A DNA stretch of 55,798 nt from Deltaproteobacteria bacterium. Lineage in GTDB: Bacteria > Desulfobacterota > Desulfarculia > Adiutricales > Adiutricaceae. Under the pieces are notes generated by a model, which saw nothing but the letters and a program-made list of their open reading frames with translations, searched no databases and was not told the DNA's origin. Positions 35,820 to 45,307 of the stretch are shown in pieces. The translations under genes and the position numbers were made by a program. Positions within the stretch are counted from its first letter, which is position 1. Every line of letters begins with the position of its first letter. Where the stretch lies: contig JAISRZ010000103.1 in NCBI GenBank assembly GCA_031273455.1, forward strand, positions 1 through 55,798. The letters are read 5' to 3'.

Positions 35820-37067
35820 TTAAATATGCTCAAGTTCATAAATCGCCACAAATGGATCTTTTTCCTCGGTTACCTGGGTTTTGGTATTGACATCGCCATC
35901 GTCCTCTTCCTCAAAAACCAAATCCCTCGTTGTCCGTTTGTTTTCATGCGCGTCCACTAGGGAAGCCACTAATTCTGAGGCGCCCGCCTTATTGCCGCTA
36001 TCCGCCATTTTGATCGCTTCTTCCAAAACATCGATCTTTTCCGGCGCTAGAATACAAACCACTACCTCAGTTCCCTTAGTGTCATCAAAACGCCAGGCCC
36101 CTTTGGATGGAACGGTATATTCGGTATTCTTCACAACAGCGTTGTTTTGCCCTGATTTGGAGTTAGGAAACAAAACTTGGTATTGTCCGCTGGTGCCTTT
36201 GCTTAGCCAGTAAACAAAGCCAGGTAGGTTTGAGGAAAATAGAAGTCTAACTTTATCGCCACTCTTGAAAGGCTCAGTCGGCAGAACCGTTGAGGTTTTC
36301 CCGTCTCTAGTCAGCTCCACGGTCGCTTTGACCGAAATCGCCTCGCCTTTAACATTGGAGGCGGTGGAGCCTTCAACCACCGGTCTACTGGCGTCCTCTT
36401 CCTCATCTTCTTCGTCAAAGACTAAATCCCTGGTTCGACTCTCATATTGTTGAGGAGGCTGATCGTTTTTAGCGTAATTCTTTTCGTCATTAGGCCGTTC
36501 TCTCCGCCGCTCTCCTCGGTCATTAGAGTTATCGTAATCGCGGTCGCGGTCGCGGTCACGGTCACGGTTACGGTCTCTAGACGCGTAATTGTTGGCCACA
36601 TTGACTTTTTCCGGCACAGACACCGTGACGTCAACATTGGCCTGGCCACCGCCGAACCTTTGAGCGGCTGGGCCTTCGTTGTACCGGGCGAAAGCTCTTT
36701 CATAGCTTTGGCGCATGTGGACTCCGGCGTAATTGTCCCAAACTACATATGAATTATATCTAGTTAATTTACGTCTTGTAAATATTTGTTTATATCCACT
36801 GGTCCAAACTATGGTAATATTCCAATATGATTGGTCACCATAATAATTTGGACCAATATAAATCCGTGTTTGAGGATCTAACTCTGTTTGAAGTAAATTC
36901 TCACTTGAGTAGTCAGGATACGCCGAAGGGGCTATGTAAACTTCAGCTATTTCATAGTCAGTTAAATTCGTAAGCATGAAATTTAGCCGTCCTTGCGCTA
37001 AAATTTCATCGGCGCTAAGTACCAATAAGGCTCCAAACAGGACTAATGAAAATACTATCTTACGCAT
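35820..37067 (-). CDS. Secreted DUF4384 protein A with two TRDLVF motifs
   Basis: A 415-residue protein with AAGGAG upstream and a signal peptide (about 1-24, EILA). Residues about 25-130 form a small beta domain (FMLTNLTDYEIAEVYIAPSA, ITIVWTSGYKQIFTRRKLTR). A charged low-complexity linker follows (about 160-210) containing an Arg-Asp repeat. Next is TRDLVFDEEDEEED (Thr212), a DUF4384 domain (about 240-365: FKSGDKVRLLFSSNLPGFVY, GAWRFDDTKGTEVVVCILAP), and ASLVDAHENKRTTRDLVFEE (Thr380) with a tail ending YELEHI. The DUF4384-plus-tail part is parallel to the protein encoded at 34430-35137, so the two are paralogs. It is the first gene of the leftward cluster. Confidence 0.85.
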   Translation of the reverse strand: MRKIVFSLVLFGALLVLSADEILAQGRLNFMLTNLTDYEIAEVYIAPSAYPDYSSENLLQTELDPQTRIYIGPNYYGDQSYWNITIVWTSGYKQIFTRRKLTRYNSYVVWDNYAGVHMRQSYERAFARYNEGPAAQRFGGGQANVDVTVSVPEKVNVANNYASRDRNRDRDRDRDRDYDNSNDRGERRRERPNDEKNYAKNDQPPQQYESRTRDLVFDEEDEEEDASRPVVEGSTASNVKGEAISVKATVELTRDGKTSTVLPTEPFKSGDKVRLLFSSNLPGFVYWLSKGTSGQYQVLFPNSKSGQNNAVVKNTEYTVPSKGAWRFDDTKGTEVVVCILAPEKIDVLEEAIKMADSGNKAGASELVASLVDAHENKRTTRDLVFEEEDDGDVNTKTQVTEEKDPFVAIYELEHI

Positions 37068-37786
37068 AATCGCTCCTTGAATCGCCTTCAGACCCGGCGA
37101 TATTACCTTTTAAGCGCGCCCTCTAAATCCTTCGAAAATTGATATCTAATTACTTAAATATAATATTATTACATTAATATATTATTTTAATATTGATAAA
37201 CATTAAGTATAATCAATGAATCCTTTATTTTACGACAAATTTAAATTTTAATATTTATTTATCAATTATAAACATAATTATCTTTATATTTATATACTTT
37301 CCAACGGTGAAACGATTTAAAATGTTCTCATCCTAACCTTGACCCGCTGAAATAGTCGGTCTTCTAAAGGCGCGACTCTGTTAAGCCCAACTCTGTTAAG
37401 CCCACCCTCGCCTTAACCAGGTCAGCCTTCCCTAACTCTGGAAGCCACCTAAGTCTTTCTTAGGCCCTTAAACTGTCCCTTTCATCCCGCGCTCCGGCCA
37501 AACAACTTAGCTTTGACGACCTGACCACAACTTTTCCCTTACCGACCTCAAGAGTCATCCTTCCCCAAAAGGCCCAGACGACATGGGCCAAACAGTTTAT
37601 TAATCTTCCAGGGGGAGAGAATAAATGAAGCGAGGGTTGGTCTAACGACGCGATGTTTGAACTTGGCTGGATCAAGAGCGACAAATGAAAAAGCCAGGCT
37701 GAAATAATTCTTTAGCCTAGCTCCAATATTACCTAAAAATGTATATAAATGTAGATTTGTTTTATCTAAAAGAGGTAATGAAAGGG

Positions 37787-37836
<50 letters not shown>

Positions 37837-38031
37837 AAGAATCGTGCCAACTAATACCGAATACAGGCTAATTGGCCCTTTATCCAATAAAAAGTTGATA
37901 CGATGGCTTTCTACAAGCGTATTTTGAAACGGATAAAACAAATGTTTCACCTTAAGGCTCTCTCAATATAATAAATGACTAATTTTCGTTTATACGAAAA
38001 CCCAAAACAGATTGGACAGAAATTTGTTTTC

Positions 38032-38060
38032 AATTTAGCGCTCACCAGATTCGCTGTCAA
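38032..38060 (-). promoter_or_regulatory. Leftward sigma-70-like promoter upstream of the GA tract
   Basis: On the minus strand, TTGACA (38055-38060), 17 bases, TAAATT (38032-38037). Transcription would run through the GA tract toward the CHAT cluster. No gene is close downstream, so its use is uncertain. Confidence 0.4.
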
Positions 38061-38544
38061 CTATATTTTTTGTGTTTTTTTCCGGCTTCACCCCCAAGCC
38101 TTTGAGTCTGGTTAGAATTCTCACAACGTGAACCATTTTTTCCCCTCACTCTCCAGTTAGATAAGCCCCCCGCTTCATCTTTGAGACCCTCTTTGGCGCG
38201 TTAATTTCTAACCGACTAGCCTCAAGGTTACTGGACGGGGGTTTTTCGGGAGGATTTTTCCTTAAAAGGGGCTTTGGGGGGGATTTTAATGATAGTTATC
38301 CGACTGTGGCTCAAATACGGCGTAATTTAATTGGGTAACTTTAGGATAAACGTAGCTCTGGCCATAATAGGGGCGTTTTAAGCTTGGGGCGCGACACCGC
38401 TTATCTATAGCGTATTGATAATAATTCCCGCGCCGCCACCTCGCTCCCCAAGACCTCGCCAAGGCTGACGGTGAAGCCTAGAGCTCTACCGCCTGACCCT
38501 TTAAACTAACGGCGTTAGCGATTGGGGCGATGGCTAGCTTAGGC

Positions 38545-39018
38545 TTACACTGAATGTAAGCCCACGGTCACCTGAAACTCTTCCGCGTTGCTCTGGTCAT
38601 ATTCGGCCAGACGCTTAATGGCCTGAAAGTGACCGTTTTCCGCGGCCGCTTTTAGCCAACTTAAGGATAGGGCCGCGCTCTTTAAGACGCCTAAGCCGTA
38701 CTCATAGGCCAAGTGGAGTTGGAACTGGGCCTCATGGTTGCCCCGCTCGGCGGCCTTTAACCACCAGGATACGGCCTGGCCCAAGTCTAAAGGCGCGCCT
38801 TGGCCGCGCTCATAGGCTAAACCAATTCGGTATTGGGCTTCAGCGTAGCCTTTTTCCGCGGCTTTAAGCCACCATTTTAAGGCCCTTGGATAGTCCACCG
38901 GAACCCCTTCGCCGTGGGCGTAAGCGTTGCCAATTTCCAGCATAGCCACCAAATCGCCGTTTTTAGCGGCTTTATGAAGACGATCCAGTTCGTGTTCTTT
39001 TTTGTGACTACTATTCAT
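38545..39018 (-). CDS. Sel1-repeat protein
   Basis: A 157-residue protein without signal peptide, so probably cytoplasmic. It has three to four Sel1-like repeats: AMLEIGNAYAHGEGVPVDYP, AQYRIGLAYERGQGAPLDL and AQFQLHLAYEYGLG, separated by ALKWWLKAAEKG-type helices. Sel1 repeats are solenoid protein-binding scaffolds. GAGGTAA lies upstream of the ATG. A strong promoter about 200 bases upstream overlaps a Fur-like box, suggesting iron-linked control. Confidence 0.88.
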   Translation of the reverse strand: MNSSHKKEHELDRLHKAAKNGDLVAMLEIGNAYAHGEGVPVDYPRALKWWLKAAEKGYAEAQYRIGLAYERGQGAPLDLGQAVSWWLKAAERGNHEAQFQLHLAYEYGLGVLKSAALSLSWLKAAAENGHFQAIKRLAEYDQSNAEEFQVTVGLHSV

Positions 39019-39200
39019 CTAAATTACCTCGCAAGTTGGCCGTCTATTGAGATTAAATTAACAACTATTTAGATTCTTCACTAATCATATAAGTCTGACT
39101 TTAAAGACTTAAGCCCTAAAACTTCCGGTGGGAAATTTTTTGGGTTTTCGCGGTCAACCGAACTTAAAACCCCTGGTCCAAAACAGCGTTTATTGAAATT

Positions 39201-39248
39201 GAATCTCATTTTCATTATGAATATAGACCCCGACCCTTCCTTTGTCAA
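39201..39248 (-). promoter_or_regulatory. Promoter with Fur-like box upstream of the Sel1 gene
   Basis: On the minus strand, TTGACA (39243-39248), about 16 bases, TATATT (39221-39226). Just downstream, TGAAAATGAGATTCA (39201-39215) approximates the 7-1-7 Fur palindrome TGAWAATnATTWTCA. The box would cover the transcription start. Confidence 0.5.
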
Positions 39249-39638
39249 GAGGCCAAGGAAAATATTTTAGACCTATATTTGCGGTAGCGAAATAAAGTTT
39301 TAAGAAGTGTAATAGCGAAAAATGTTTTTATTAGACTCTTTTTAGTTTAATAGTCAATTATCGATAACATTAAATGATTTAATTGAATTATATTTAAAAG
39401 ATCAATGGTCCCAGATAGACCGTAAGACTGTTCTGACGTCTGCTCAAGGAAGAGCTAAAGTTTTGGCGGTTTGAGGGTTTAAAGGCGCTCTGGTCGAGGG
39501 GCGTACGCGCTAAAAGGCTAAGGGGCGATAAACTTTATGGACCGAGCCAACTAAACTTACGACCTTAAGATTCACTCTTTGGGGAATGGAGCCGCGACTG
39601 GATTAGGCCCTAAAACCCCCAAAAACCGCCCCTAGAAG
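39249..39638. other. Intergenic gap between Sel1 promoter and lactate operon terminator
   Basis: No gene seen; A+T rich on the left, mixed on the right. Confidence 0.35.
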
Positions 39639-39680
39639 CGATAATGGCCGCCCCAAGGTAAAAAGGGGCGGCCATTATCG
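39639..39680 (-). terminator. Terminator hairpin of the lactate operon
   Basis: CGATAATGGCCGCCCC (39639-39654) pairs perfectly with its complement at 39665-39680 around a 10-nt loop, 20 bases after the last stop codon. There is no clean U-run. Confidence 0.65.
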
Positions 39681-39699
39681 GTTAAAGGTTAAAAAGCGG

Positions 39700-41847
39700 C
39701 TATTTAGCCAGATGGCGGGCTAAGAACTCGGCCATGTGCTCGACCTTAAGTTTTCCGCCTTGTTTGACCGCGCCGCCGTTCAGCTGCATAAAGCAACCCG
39801 GGCAGTCGGTGACCACGCAGGTGGCCCCAGACTCCTCAAGGTTCTTGAGCTTACTGCCCAAAAGGACCCCGGAGATCTCCGGGAACTTGACCGAATAAGT
39901 CCCGCCAAAGCCGCAGCAAACATCCTCTTCCGGGGCGGGCTGATACTTGGCGGCGGCCTTCAGTAAGGTCTTGGGCGCCTCGGTCACGCCTAAGCCCCGG
40001 ACCAAGTGGCAGGGATAGTGATACCCAACCTTCTCGTCGCCCTGGACAAAGGTCTCCGGTTTGACCTTGACCACATCGGTCAGGAAAGAGCTAAAGTCAA
40101 TGACTTTATCGCTAAAGGCCTTAACGTCAGCCTCCATGTTCTCGCCTTCCAAAAGCTCCTGATAGCGGTTCTTCATGTGGGAGGCGCAAGAGGCGCAGAG
40201 GGTTAAGACGTAGTCCACGTTGGACTCTTTGAAGGCCTGGATGTTGTTTTTGGCCGTGGTGATGGCCGATTGCCGCTGGCCCATCATCTGGACCGGCAGA
40301 CCGCAACAGCTTTGGGCCTCGGGGAACTCCACGTTGACCCCGAGCTTGGACAAGACGGTCACCGCGGCCTTTAACTGGCCAGGATAAATGAAATCCTGGG
40401 CGCAACCAGCGAAGAGACCGACCTTTTTGGCCCCGGGGACCACCTGGGGTTTAATGGCCGGCCACATGTCCCTAAAGGACTCGCTGGCGATAGCCGGCAT
40501 GGCCCTAAAGCCCTGGCCCAGACCGAAGATCTCCGGCAAATGGCGGATGTACGGGCCTTTTTTGACCGGCAACTGGGCGAACTTGGCGAACTTCAAAAGG
40601 GTGTGGAAGAGCTTCCGGTTGGCCAAGAGTCGGCCTAAAAGAGCCGAGTCCATGGTCGAGCCGAACTCTTTATTGAGCCGGACCCGGATCTCTTGGATCA
40701 GATCGGGTAAATCAATGCCCGCCGCGCAGACGTCCTTACAAGCCTCGCAGCCAATGCAGTTCTGGGCTAAAACCCTAGCCCGCTCGTGGCCGTGGAAGAA
40801 GTAAGTTAGGATGAGGCCAATGGCCCCAATGTACACGTAACCCATACGGTGCCCGCCCACTAAACGGTAAACCGGGCAGACGTTGGCGCAGGCCCCGCAG
40901 CGGACGCAGCGGAGAGCCTGACGGCATTTGGAGTCCTTAATCAGCTGGGTCCGGCCATTGTCCAAAAAGACGATGTGGAACTTCTTTTCCGCGCCCGGGC
41001 CGTCTTTTTCGCAGTTAACGGCCCCGGTGATCCAGGAGACGTAAGTGGTGATGGCCTGGGCCGTGGCGTTACGGGGCAAGACCTTAATAACCCGTAAAGC
41101 GTCATGGATGGTCGGGATGAGCTTGTCAATGCCGCAGATGGCCACGTGGACCCGGGGTAAAGTCGTGGTTAAGCGCCCATTTCCCTCGTTGGTGCAGATG
41201 GCGATGGACCCATTTTCAGCCACGGCGAAGTTAGCCCCGGAGATGCCCATGTCGGCCTCGGCGAACTTGGCCCGCAACTCTTTCCGGGCCACCTTAACCA
41301 AAAGGGAGATGTCATCGCTCTGATTTTCTTTGGTCTCCTCGGTGAAGGTTTTGGCCACCTGACCCCGAGATAAGTGGATGGCCGGCATAACCATGTGGGA
41401 AGGCCCCTCATGGCGGAGCTGGATGATCCACTCGCCTAAGTCGGTCTCGGTCACTATAAAACCAGCGTCCTCTAAAGCGTGGTTAATGTGAATCTCCTCG
41501 GCGGTCATGGATTTACTTTTGATGATGGTCTTAACGTTGTTCTCTTTGGCGATGGAACAGACCAGATCGCAAGCGTCCTTAGCCGTGGCCGCCCGGTGGA
41601 CGATAACGCCCTTCCGGCTAGCTTCCTTGGTGAACTGCTCATACAGCTCCTCCAAGTGGTCGAGGGACTCTTCTTTATGATCAGCGATCTCGCTAATGAG
41701 ACCTTTTTCGTTAATGTCCGCGAAGATCAGCTGCCGGTTGGCCTTGTACTGGACCGCGAACTTGTCCAGGGTCTGCCGCAAAAAGTCATCGTCCAGGGCC
41801 TCCTTAAGCGACCCATGGTAGGATTTCATCGTCGTTTCGTCACTCAT
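39700..41847 (-). CDS. Fused LUD / Fe-S lactate dehydrogenase subunit (LldEF type)
   Basis: A 715-residue protein combining what are LutB and LutA in Bacillus. An N-terminal LUD domain (about 60-300) includes GISGANFAVAENGSI and NEGNGRLTTTLPRVHVAI. Two [4Fe-4S] ferredoxin motifs follow, Cys314/317/320/324 (CVRCGACANVCP) and Cys364/367/370/374 (CIGCEACKDVCA). Two CCG domains lie in the C-terminal part (SCCGLP, CCGFGGTYS). It oxidises L-lactate to pyruvate with LldG, feeding electrons to the membrane. GGAGGC lies upstream of the ATG. It is the last gene of the operon and matches the fused form known from Desulfovibrio. Confidence 0.9.
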   Translation of the reverse strand: MSDETTMKSYHGSLKEALDDDFLRQTLDKFAVQYKANRQLIFADINEKGLISEIADHKEESLDHLEELYEQFTKEASRKGVIVHRAATAKDACDLVCSIAKENNVKTIIKSKSMTAEEIHINHALEDAGFIVTETDLGEWIIQLRHEGPSHMVMPAIHLSRGQVAKTFTEETKENQSDDISLLVKVARKELRAKFAEADMGISGANFAVAENGSIAICTNEGNGRLTTTLPRVHVAICGIDKLIPTIHDALRVIKVLPRNATAQAITTYVSWITGAVNCEKDGPGAEKKFHIVFLDNGRTQLIKDSKCRQALRCVRCGACANVCPVYRLVGGHRMGYVYIGAIGLILTYFFHGHERARVLAQNCIGCEACKDVCAAGIDLPDLIQEIRVRLNKEFGSTMDSALLGRLLANRKLFHTLLKFAKFAQLPVKKGPYIRHLPEIFGLGQGFRAMPAIASESFRDMWPAIKPQVVPGAKKVGLFAGCAQDFIYPGQLKAAVTVLSKLGVNVEFPEAQSCCGLPVQMMGQRQSAITTAKNNIQAFKESNVDYVLTLCASCASHMKNRYQELLEGENMEADVKAFSDKVIDFSSFLTDVVKVKPETFVQGDEKVGYHYPCHLVRGLGVTEAPKTLLKAAAKYQPAPEEDVCCGFGGTYSVKFPEISGVLLGSKLKNLEESGATCVVTDCPGCFMQLNGGAVKQGGKLKVEHMAEFLARHLAK

Positions 41848-41869
41848 TATAAAGCCTCCACGCGCCAGC

Positions 41870-42472
41870 TTAATTTTCTAGCAAGACCAGGTAGAGTTCC
41901 AGGGGACCGTGAACGCCGAGGGTTAGCACCCGCTCGATGTCCGCGGTCCGACTGGGACCGGAGATGAAGGCCGTATAATTCCTTTCCTTGGCCATGGCGG
42001 CTTTAAGAAACGGCTCAGCCTCATAGGACTCGGAAACAATCTTGGATTTGGAAAGGGCCACCACATGCCGTTCGCAAATCATGGCGGCCAAGCGCTCATC
42101 CTCGCTTTGGCACTCCACCACGCAAGAGGCGGTGTCGGCGATACCTAAATCAGCCACGGTGAACGACATGTCAATGCCGGCCAAATACTTGCGGAGCCCG
42201 CCCCGAATCATCTCGAAGCCCTTCTTGGATCCACCATCGACCAAATAGCCCCAAAGCTTCTCGTCCACGCCGGGAGCGGAAAAGGTCTTCTTCCGGGATT
42301 CGTCTGGGGGCGCTCCGGTGTCCAGCATTAATTTCCCCAGAGGCTGCTTGTCGCAGAGATCTAGAGCGAAATTCATGGCCTCATCCAAGTTATTGGCTGT
42401 ACTCACCTGGATGGTAACCGGTTTGGCCTTGGCGATAAACAGATCCACCGCCGCCGCGTTGATATTCGACAT
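41870..42472 (-). CDS. lldG: LUD-domain lactate utilisation protein LldG/LutC
   Basis: A 200-residue single LUD-domain protein of LutC length. Visible features are the KPVTIQVSTANNLDEAMNFA opening, a central GMDMSF-like segment (AGIDMSFTVADLGIADTASC, where the family has TxADxAIAxTGT) and the C-terminal FISGPSRTADIE, the LUD signature SGPSxTADIE. It works with the 715-residue LldEF protein encoded 22 bp downstream. Confidence 0.9.
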   Translation of the reverse strand: MSNINAAAVDLFIAKAKPVTIQVSTANNLDEAMNFALDLCDKQPLGKLMLDTGAPPDESRKKTFSAPGVDEKLWGYLVDGGSKKGFEMIRGGLRKYLAGIDMSFTVADLGIADTASCVVECQSEDERLAAMICERHVVALSKSKIVSESYEAEPFLKAAMAKERNYTAFISGPSRTADIERVLTLGVHGPLELYLVLLEN

Positions 42473-42497
42473 TGATTTCCTCCTCCAAAGCTGACGC

Positions 42498-43832
42498 TTA
42501 AGCCGCCAGACCTGGCAAACTATCCGCGTACATCTCGATCACATGTTTGACCGGGATCTGGTCGCCGCTTTGAGACAGCATATCCATGAGCTGCATCAAA
42601 CAAGCTGGGCAGCCTGTGGCCACGATATCCGGCCTTACTGACACAATGTTATCGCGTTTCCGCTTTCCGATATCCTTGGATAAATCATAATGAAAAAGGT
42701 TAAAACTCCCACCATTGCCGCAACAACGATCGGCTTCGGGCATCTCCACCAACCGGTAGTTGGGCAGACTTTTAATGATGCTCCGAGGCTGGGCCGCGAC
42801 GCCCAACGATTTTTTCAGGTGGCAAGAGTCATGGTAAGTGACTGTGGCCGCGCCCTCGGCTGGCTCCGCCGGTTTAAACTCCACCTTCAAAACCGAGACT
42901 AAAAACTGGGTGATGTCCATGGTTTTCGGGGTTAAGGCCGCGACCGCCTCTTTTTCCGCCGCTGAGTAGTTATCCATGAACCTAGGCCAGTTCTCTTTAA
43001 TGTTGGCCGCGCAGGTGGCGCAAGGGGTGACTAGGTAGTCAAATTGTTTTTGCCCCAGTTCTTTTAGGTTCTGGCTGGTTAGCCGCAAAAAGCCCTTACT
43101 GTCGCCCGAGGCTAAAGAGGGGATGCCGCAGCAGACCAGATCTTTAGGGGTGAAAACCCCAACCCCGTGGTAATCCAGAACTTTTAAGGTGGCCTCGCTC
43201 AAGCGATCAAAAAGCTTATCCGGAACGCACCCTGGGAAAAGAGCGACTTTTAAGCCCGATTTTCCGGCGGGTTTGTCAATGGTCCCATGGCGGGCGGTGA
43301 AGCTTTTATCGGGAAAGCTGGGGATATGGCGCTCGCCTAAAAAGGGCTTTAAAATAGCCGCCCGATAAGTCCCTATTGACTTATTAACCCGACTAATAAA
43401 GGGCTTCTGGAAAATCCCCGATAAGCTGGTGGCCAGGTTAAAGAGCCTGGGATGCGGCAGTAAATGCCGAAAGATCAAGCGTTTAATGACGCCTAAGCCC
43501 AAATATCCAGCCACAAAAGAGCGGGCCTTAATGAAGATCTCCATTATGTTGACCCCGGACGGGCAATTGGACTGGCATGAGCCGCACAGTAAGCACCGGT
43601 TTAAGCGATCATTGACGCTCACCGGGTCTTTAATGATCTCATGGGCCAGGTTTTCCAAAAGGGCGATCTTGCCCCGGGTGACATCCGCCTCGCGCATGGT
43701 GGAGCCGTAGACTGGGCACACGGCTTGGCATAGGCCGCAACGCATGCAAGAAACCAAAAGGTTATCCAAGCTCATCAAAAGCTCGGCCAGCTCACGGAAA
43801 CTGCCGGGGATGGGTATGGCCTTGTCTGGCAT
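42498..43832 (-). CDS. glcF: Fe-S subunit of D-lactate/glycolate-type dehydrogenase (GlcF-like)
   Basis: A 444-residue protein with two N-terminal [4Fe-4S] motifs, Cys29/32/35/39 (CMRCGLCQAVCP) and Cys80/83/86/90 (CLLCGSCQSNCP), then two CCG domains (CCGIPSLASGD; CCGNGGSFNLF). This is the GlcF layout, and such proteins pass electrons from the FAD oxidase to the quinone pool. The FAD oxidase gene ends 10 bp upstream, so the pair is co-expressed. In Desulfovibrio the equivalent pair is treated as a D-lactate dehydrogenase. Confidence 0.9.
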   Translation of the reverse strand: MPDKAIPIPGSFRELAELLMSLDNLLVSCMRCGLCQAVCPVYGSTMREADVTRGKIALLENLAHEIIKDPVSVNDRLNRCLLCGSCQSNCPSGVNIMEIFIKARSFVAGYLGLGVIKRLIFRHLLPHPRLFNLATSLSGIFQKPFISRVNKSIGTYRAAILKPFLGERHIPSFPDKSFTARHGTIDKPAGKSGLKVALFPGCVPDKLFDRLSEATLKVLDYHGVGVFTPKDLVCCGIPSLASGDSKGFLRLTSQNLKELGQKQFDYLVTPCATCAANIKENWPRFMDNYSAAEKEAVAALTPKTMDITQFLVSVLKVEFKPAEPAEGAATVTYHDSCHLKKSLGVAAQPRSIIKSLPNYRLVEMPEADRCCGNGGSFNLFHYDLSKDIGKRKRDNIVSVRPDIVATGCPACLMQLMDMLSQSGDQIPVKHVIEMYADSLPGLAA

Positions 43833-43841
43833 AGCGTCCCC

Positions 43842-45230
43842 CTATATGATTTTCTTTGAGGCGTTAAAAAGGTACTTGGGATCCAGAGCTTTCCGGAGAT
43901 TTTTGGAGAAATCGACCGTGGCCTGGTTGGTCTCTTTAACCATCCACTTGGCTTTGGCTTGGCCAATGCCATGCTCCCCGGAAAGAGTCCCCTGTAGCTT
44001 TAAGGCCACGTCAAAAATCTCGTCCACCGCTTCCTCGACCCTTTGGAACTCCTCTTTGTCCCGCCGGTCGCAAAGGATGGTCGGGTGGAGGTTACCGTCG
44101 CCCGCGTGGCCGAAAGTCCCGATGTTGATTTTGTACTTCTGGGCGATCCGATTGACCTCGGCCACCATGGTCGGGACCTTGGAGCGCGGCACGGTCGCGT
44201 CCTCCAAAACGGTGGTGGGTTTGGCCCGGGCTAAAGCCGGTAGAGCGTTCCTTCTAGCTTCCCAGATCTTAAACTTCTCATCCGCGTCTTTGGCCACGCG
44301 AATGTCTTTGGCCCCCACCTTGTGGCAGATGTTCTTAACTTTTTCCGCGTCCTCGTCCACGCCAGCTTGGTGGCTACCGTCAACCTCAATTAAAAGAATG
44401 GCCGCCGCCTCCACGGGTAGACCCGCGTGGGTGTGGGCTTCCACGTGTTTAATGCACTCTTTGTCCAAAAACTCCAAGGTGCAGGGGAGAATGTGGGCCG
44501 CGATAATGGCCGCCACCGTCTCGGAGGCCTTATTGATGTCATCGTAAACCGCCATCATGGCCTGGGAGGCTTTAGGCGGGGGCACCAGCTTTAAGATGAT
44601 CTTGGAGAAAACCCCTAAGGTGCCTTCGCTACTGATCATCATGGCCCCAATGTTGTAACCGGTCACGCACTTAACGGTCCTGGAACCGGTCTTCACGAGG
44701 TTCCCATTGTAATCAAAGAACTCCATACCCATAAGGTAGTCTTTGGTCACCCCGTATTTTAGGCCCCGAAGACCGCCAGCGTTTAAAGCCACGTTCCCGC
44801 CTAAGGTGGAAACCGACTGGGAGCCGGGATCCGGGGGGTAGAAAAGACCTTCTTTGGCCACCGTCTCGGCGAACTGGCTGGTGACCACGCCGGGCTCGAC
44901 CACCGCGTACAGATCCTCTTTATTGATTTCTAAGATCTTGTTTAAGCGGTTGGTTAAAATGACGACCGCGTCGCCCGGCTCCGGGATAACGGCCCCGGAT
45001 AGGTTAGTCCCGGAGCCCCGAACGGTTAGGGGCAAGCCGTTTTCATAGGTCAGCTTGACCACTTTCCCGAGCTGCTCCTCGGTGGCCGGGGAGACCACTA
45101 AAGCCGGGATCCGGGGGGATAAAACCGCCGCGTCATACGAATACGACTGGCGATCGGCTTCCTCGGTCAAAACCTGTTGAGGGCTGGTTAGTTTGACGAA
45201 CTCTTGGATCAGAGCGGGAGTTAAAGCCAT
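43842..45230 (-). CDS. glcD: FAD-linked oxidase, D-lactate/glycolate dehydrogenase catalytic subunit (GlcD-like)
   Basis: A 462-residue protein of the GlcD/Dld family. The FAD-binding PCMH domain is at about 40-215 (LPLTVRGSGTNLSGAVIPEPG, PPDPGSQSVSTLGGNVALNAGG). The FAD-oxidase C-terminal domain has GHAGDGNLHPTI and GTLSGEHGIGQAK, containing the substrate-binding histidines typical of the family. It oxidises D-lactate or a similar 2-hydroxy acid. It sits between lactate permease and glcF, which favours lactate. Confidence 0.92.
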   Translation of the reverse strand: MALTPALIQEFVKLTSPQQVLTEEADRQSYSYDAAVLSPRIPALVVSPATEEQLGKVVKLTYENGLPLTVRGSGTNLSGAVIPEPGDAVVILTNRLNKILEINKEDLYAVVEPGVVTSQFAETVAKEGLFYPPDPGSQSVSTLGGNVALNAGGLRGLKYGVTKDYLMGMEFFDYNGNLVKTGSRTVKCVTGYNIGAMMISSEGTLGVFSKIILKLVPPPKASQAMMAVYDDINKASETVAAIIAAHILPCTLEFLDKECIKHVEAHTHAGLPVEAAAILLIEVDGSHQAGVDEDAEKVKNICHKVGAKDIRVAKDADEKFKIWEARRNALPALARAKPTTVLEDATVPRSKVPTMVAEVNRIAQKYKINIGTFGHAGDGNLHPTILCDRRDKEEFQRVEEAVDEIFDVALKLQGTLSGEHGIGQAKAKWMVKETNQATVDFSKNLRKALDPKYLFNASKKII

Positions 45231-45307
45231 AGTTTATATCTCACCTAATGTGATTAGTAAGGGATGGGCGCTCCCCTGGCCGTAAAGCCAAGAAAGCGCC
45301 CCTCGCC

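Noticed and set aside
34430..37067. TRDLVF copies as a mobile DNA repeat
   Set aside because: Synonymous differences among the copies and their fixed positions beside DUF4384 point to peptide-level conservation, not to spread of a DNA element.
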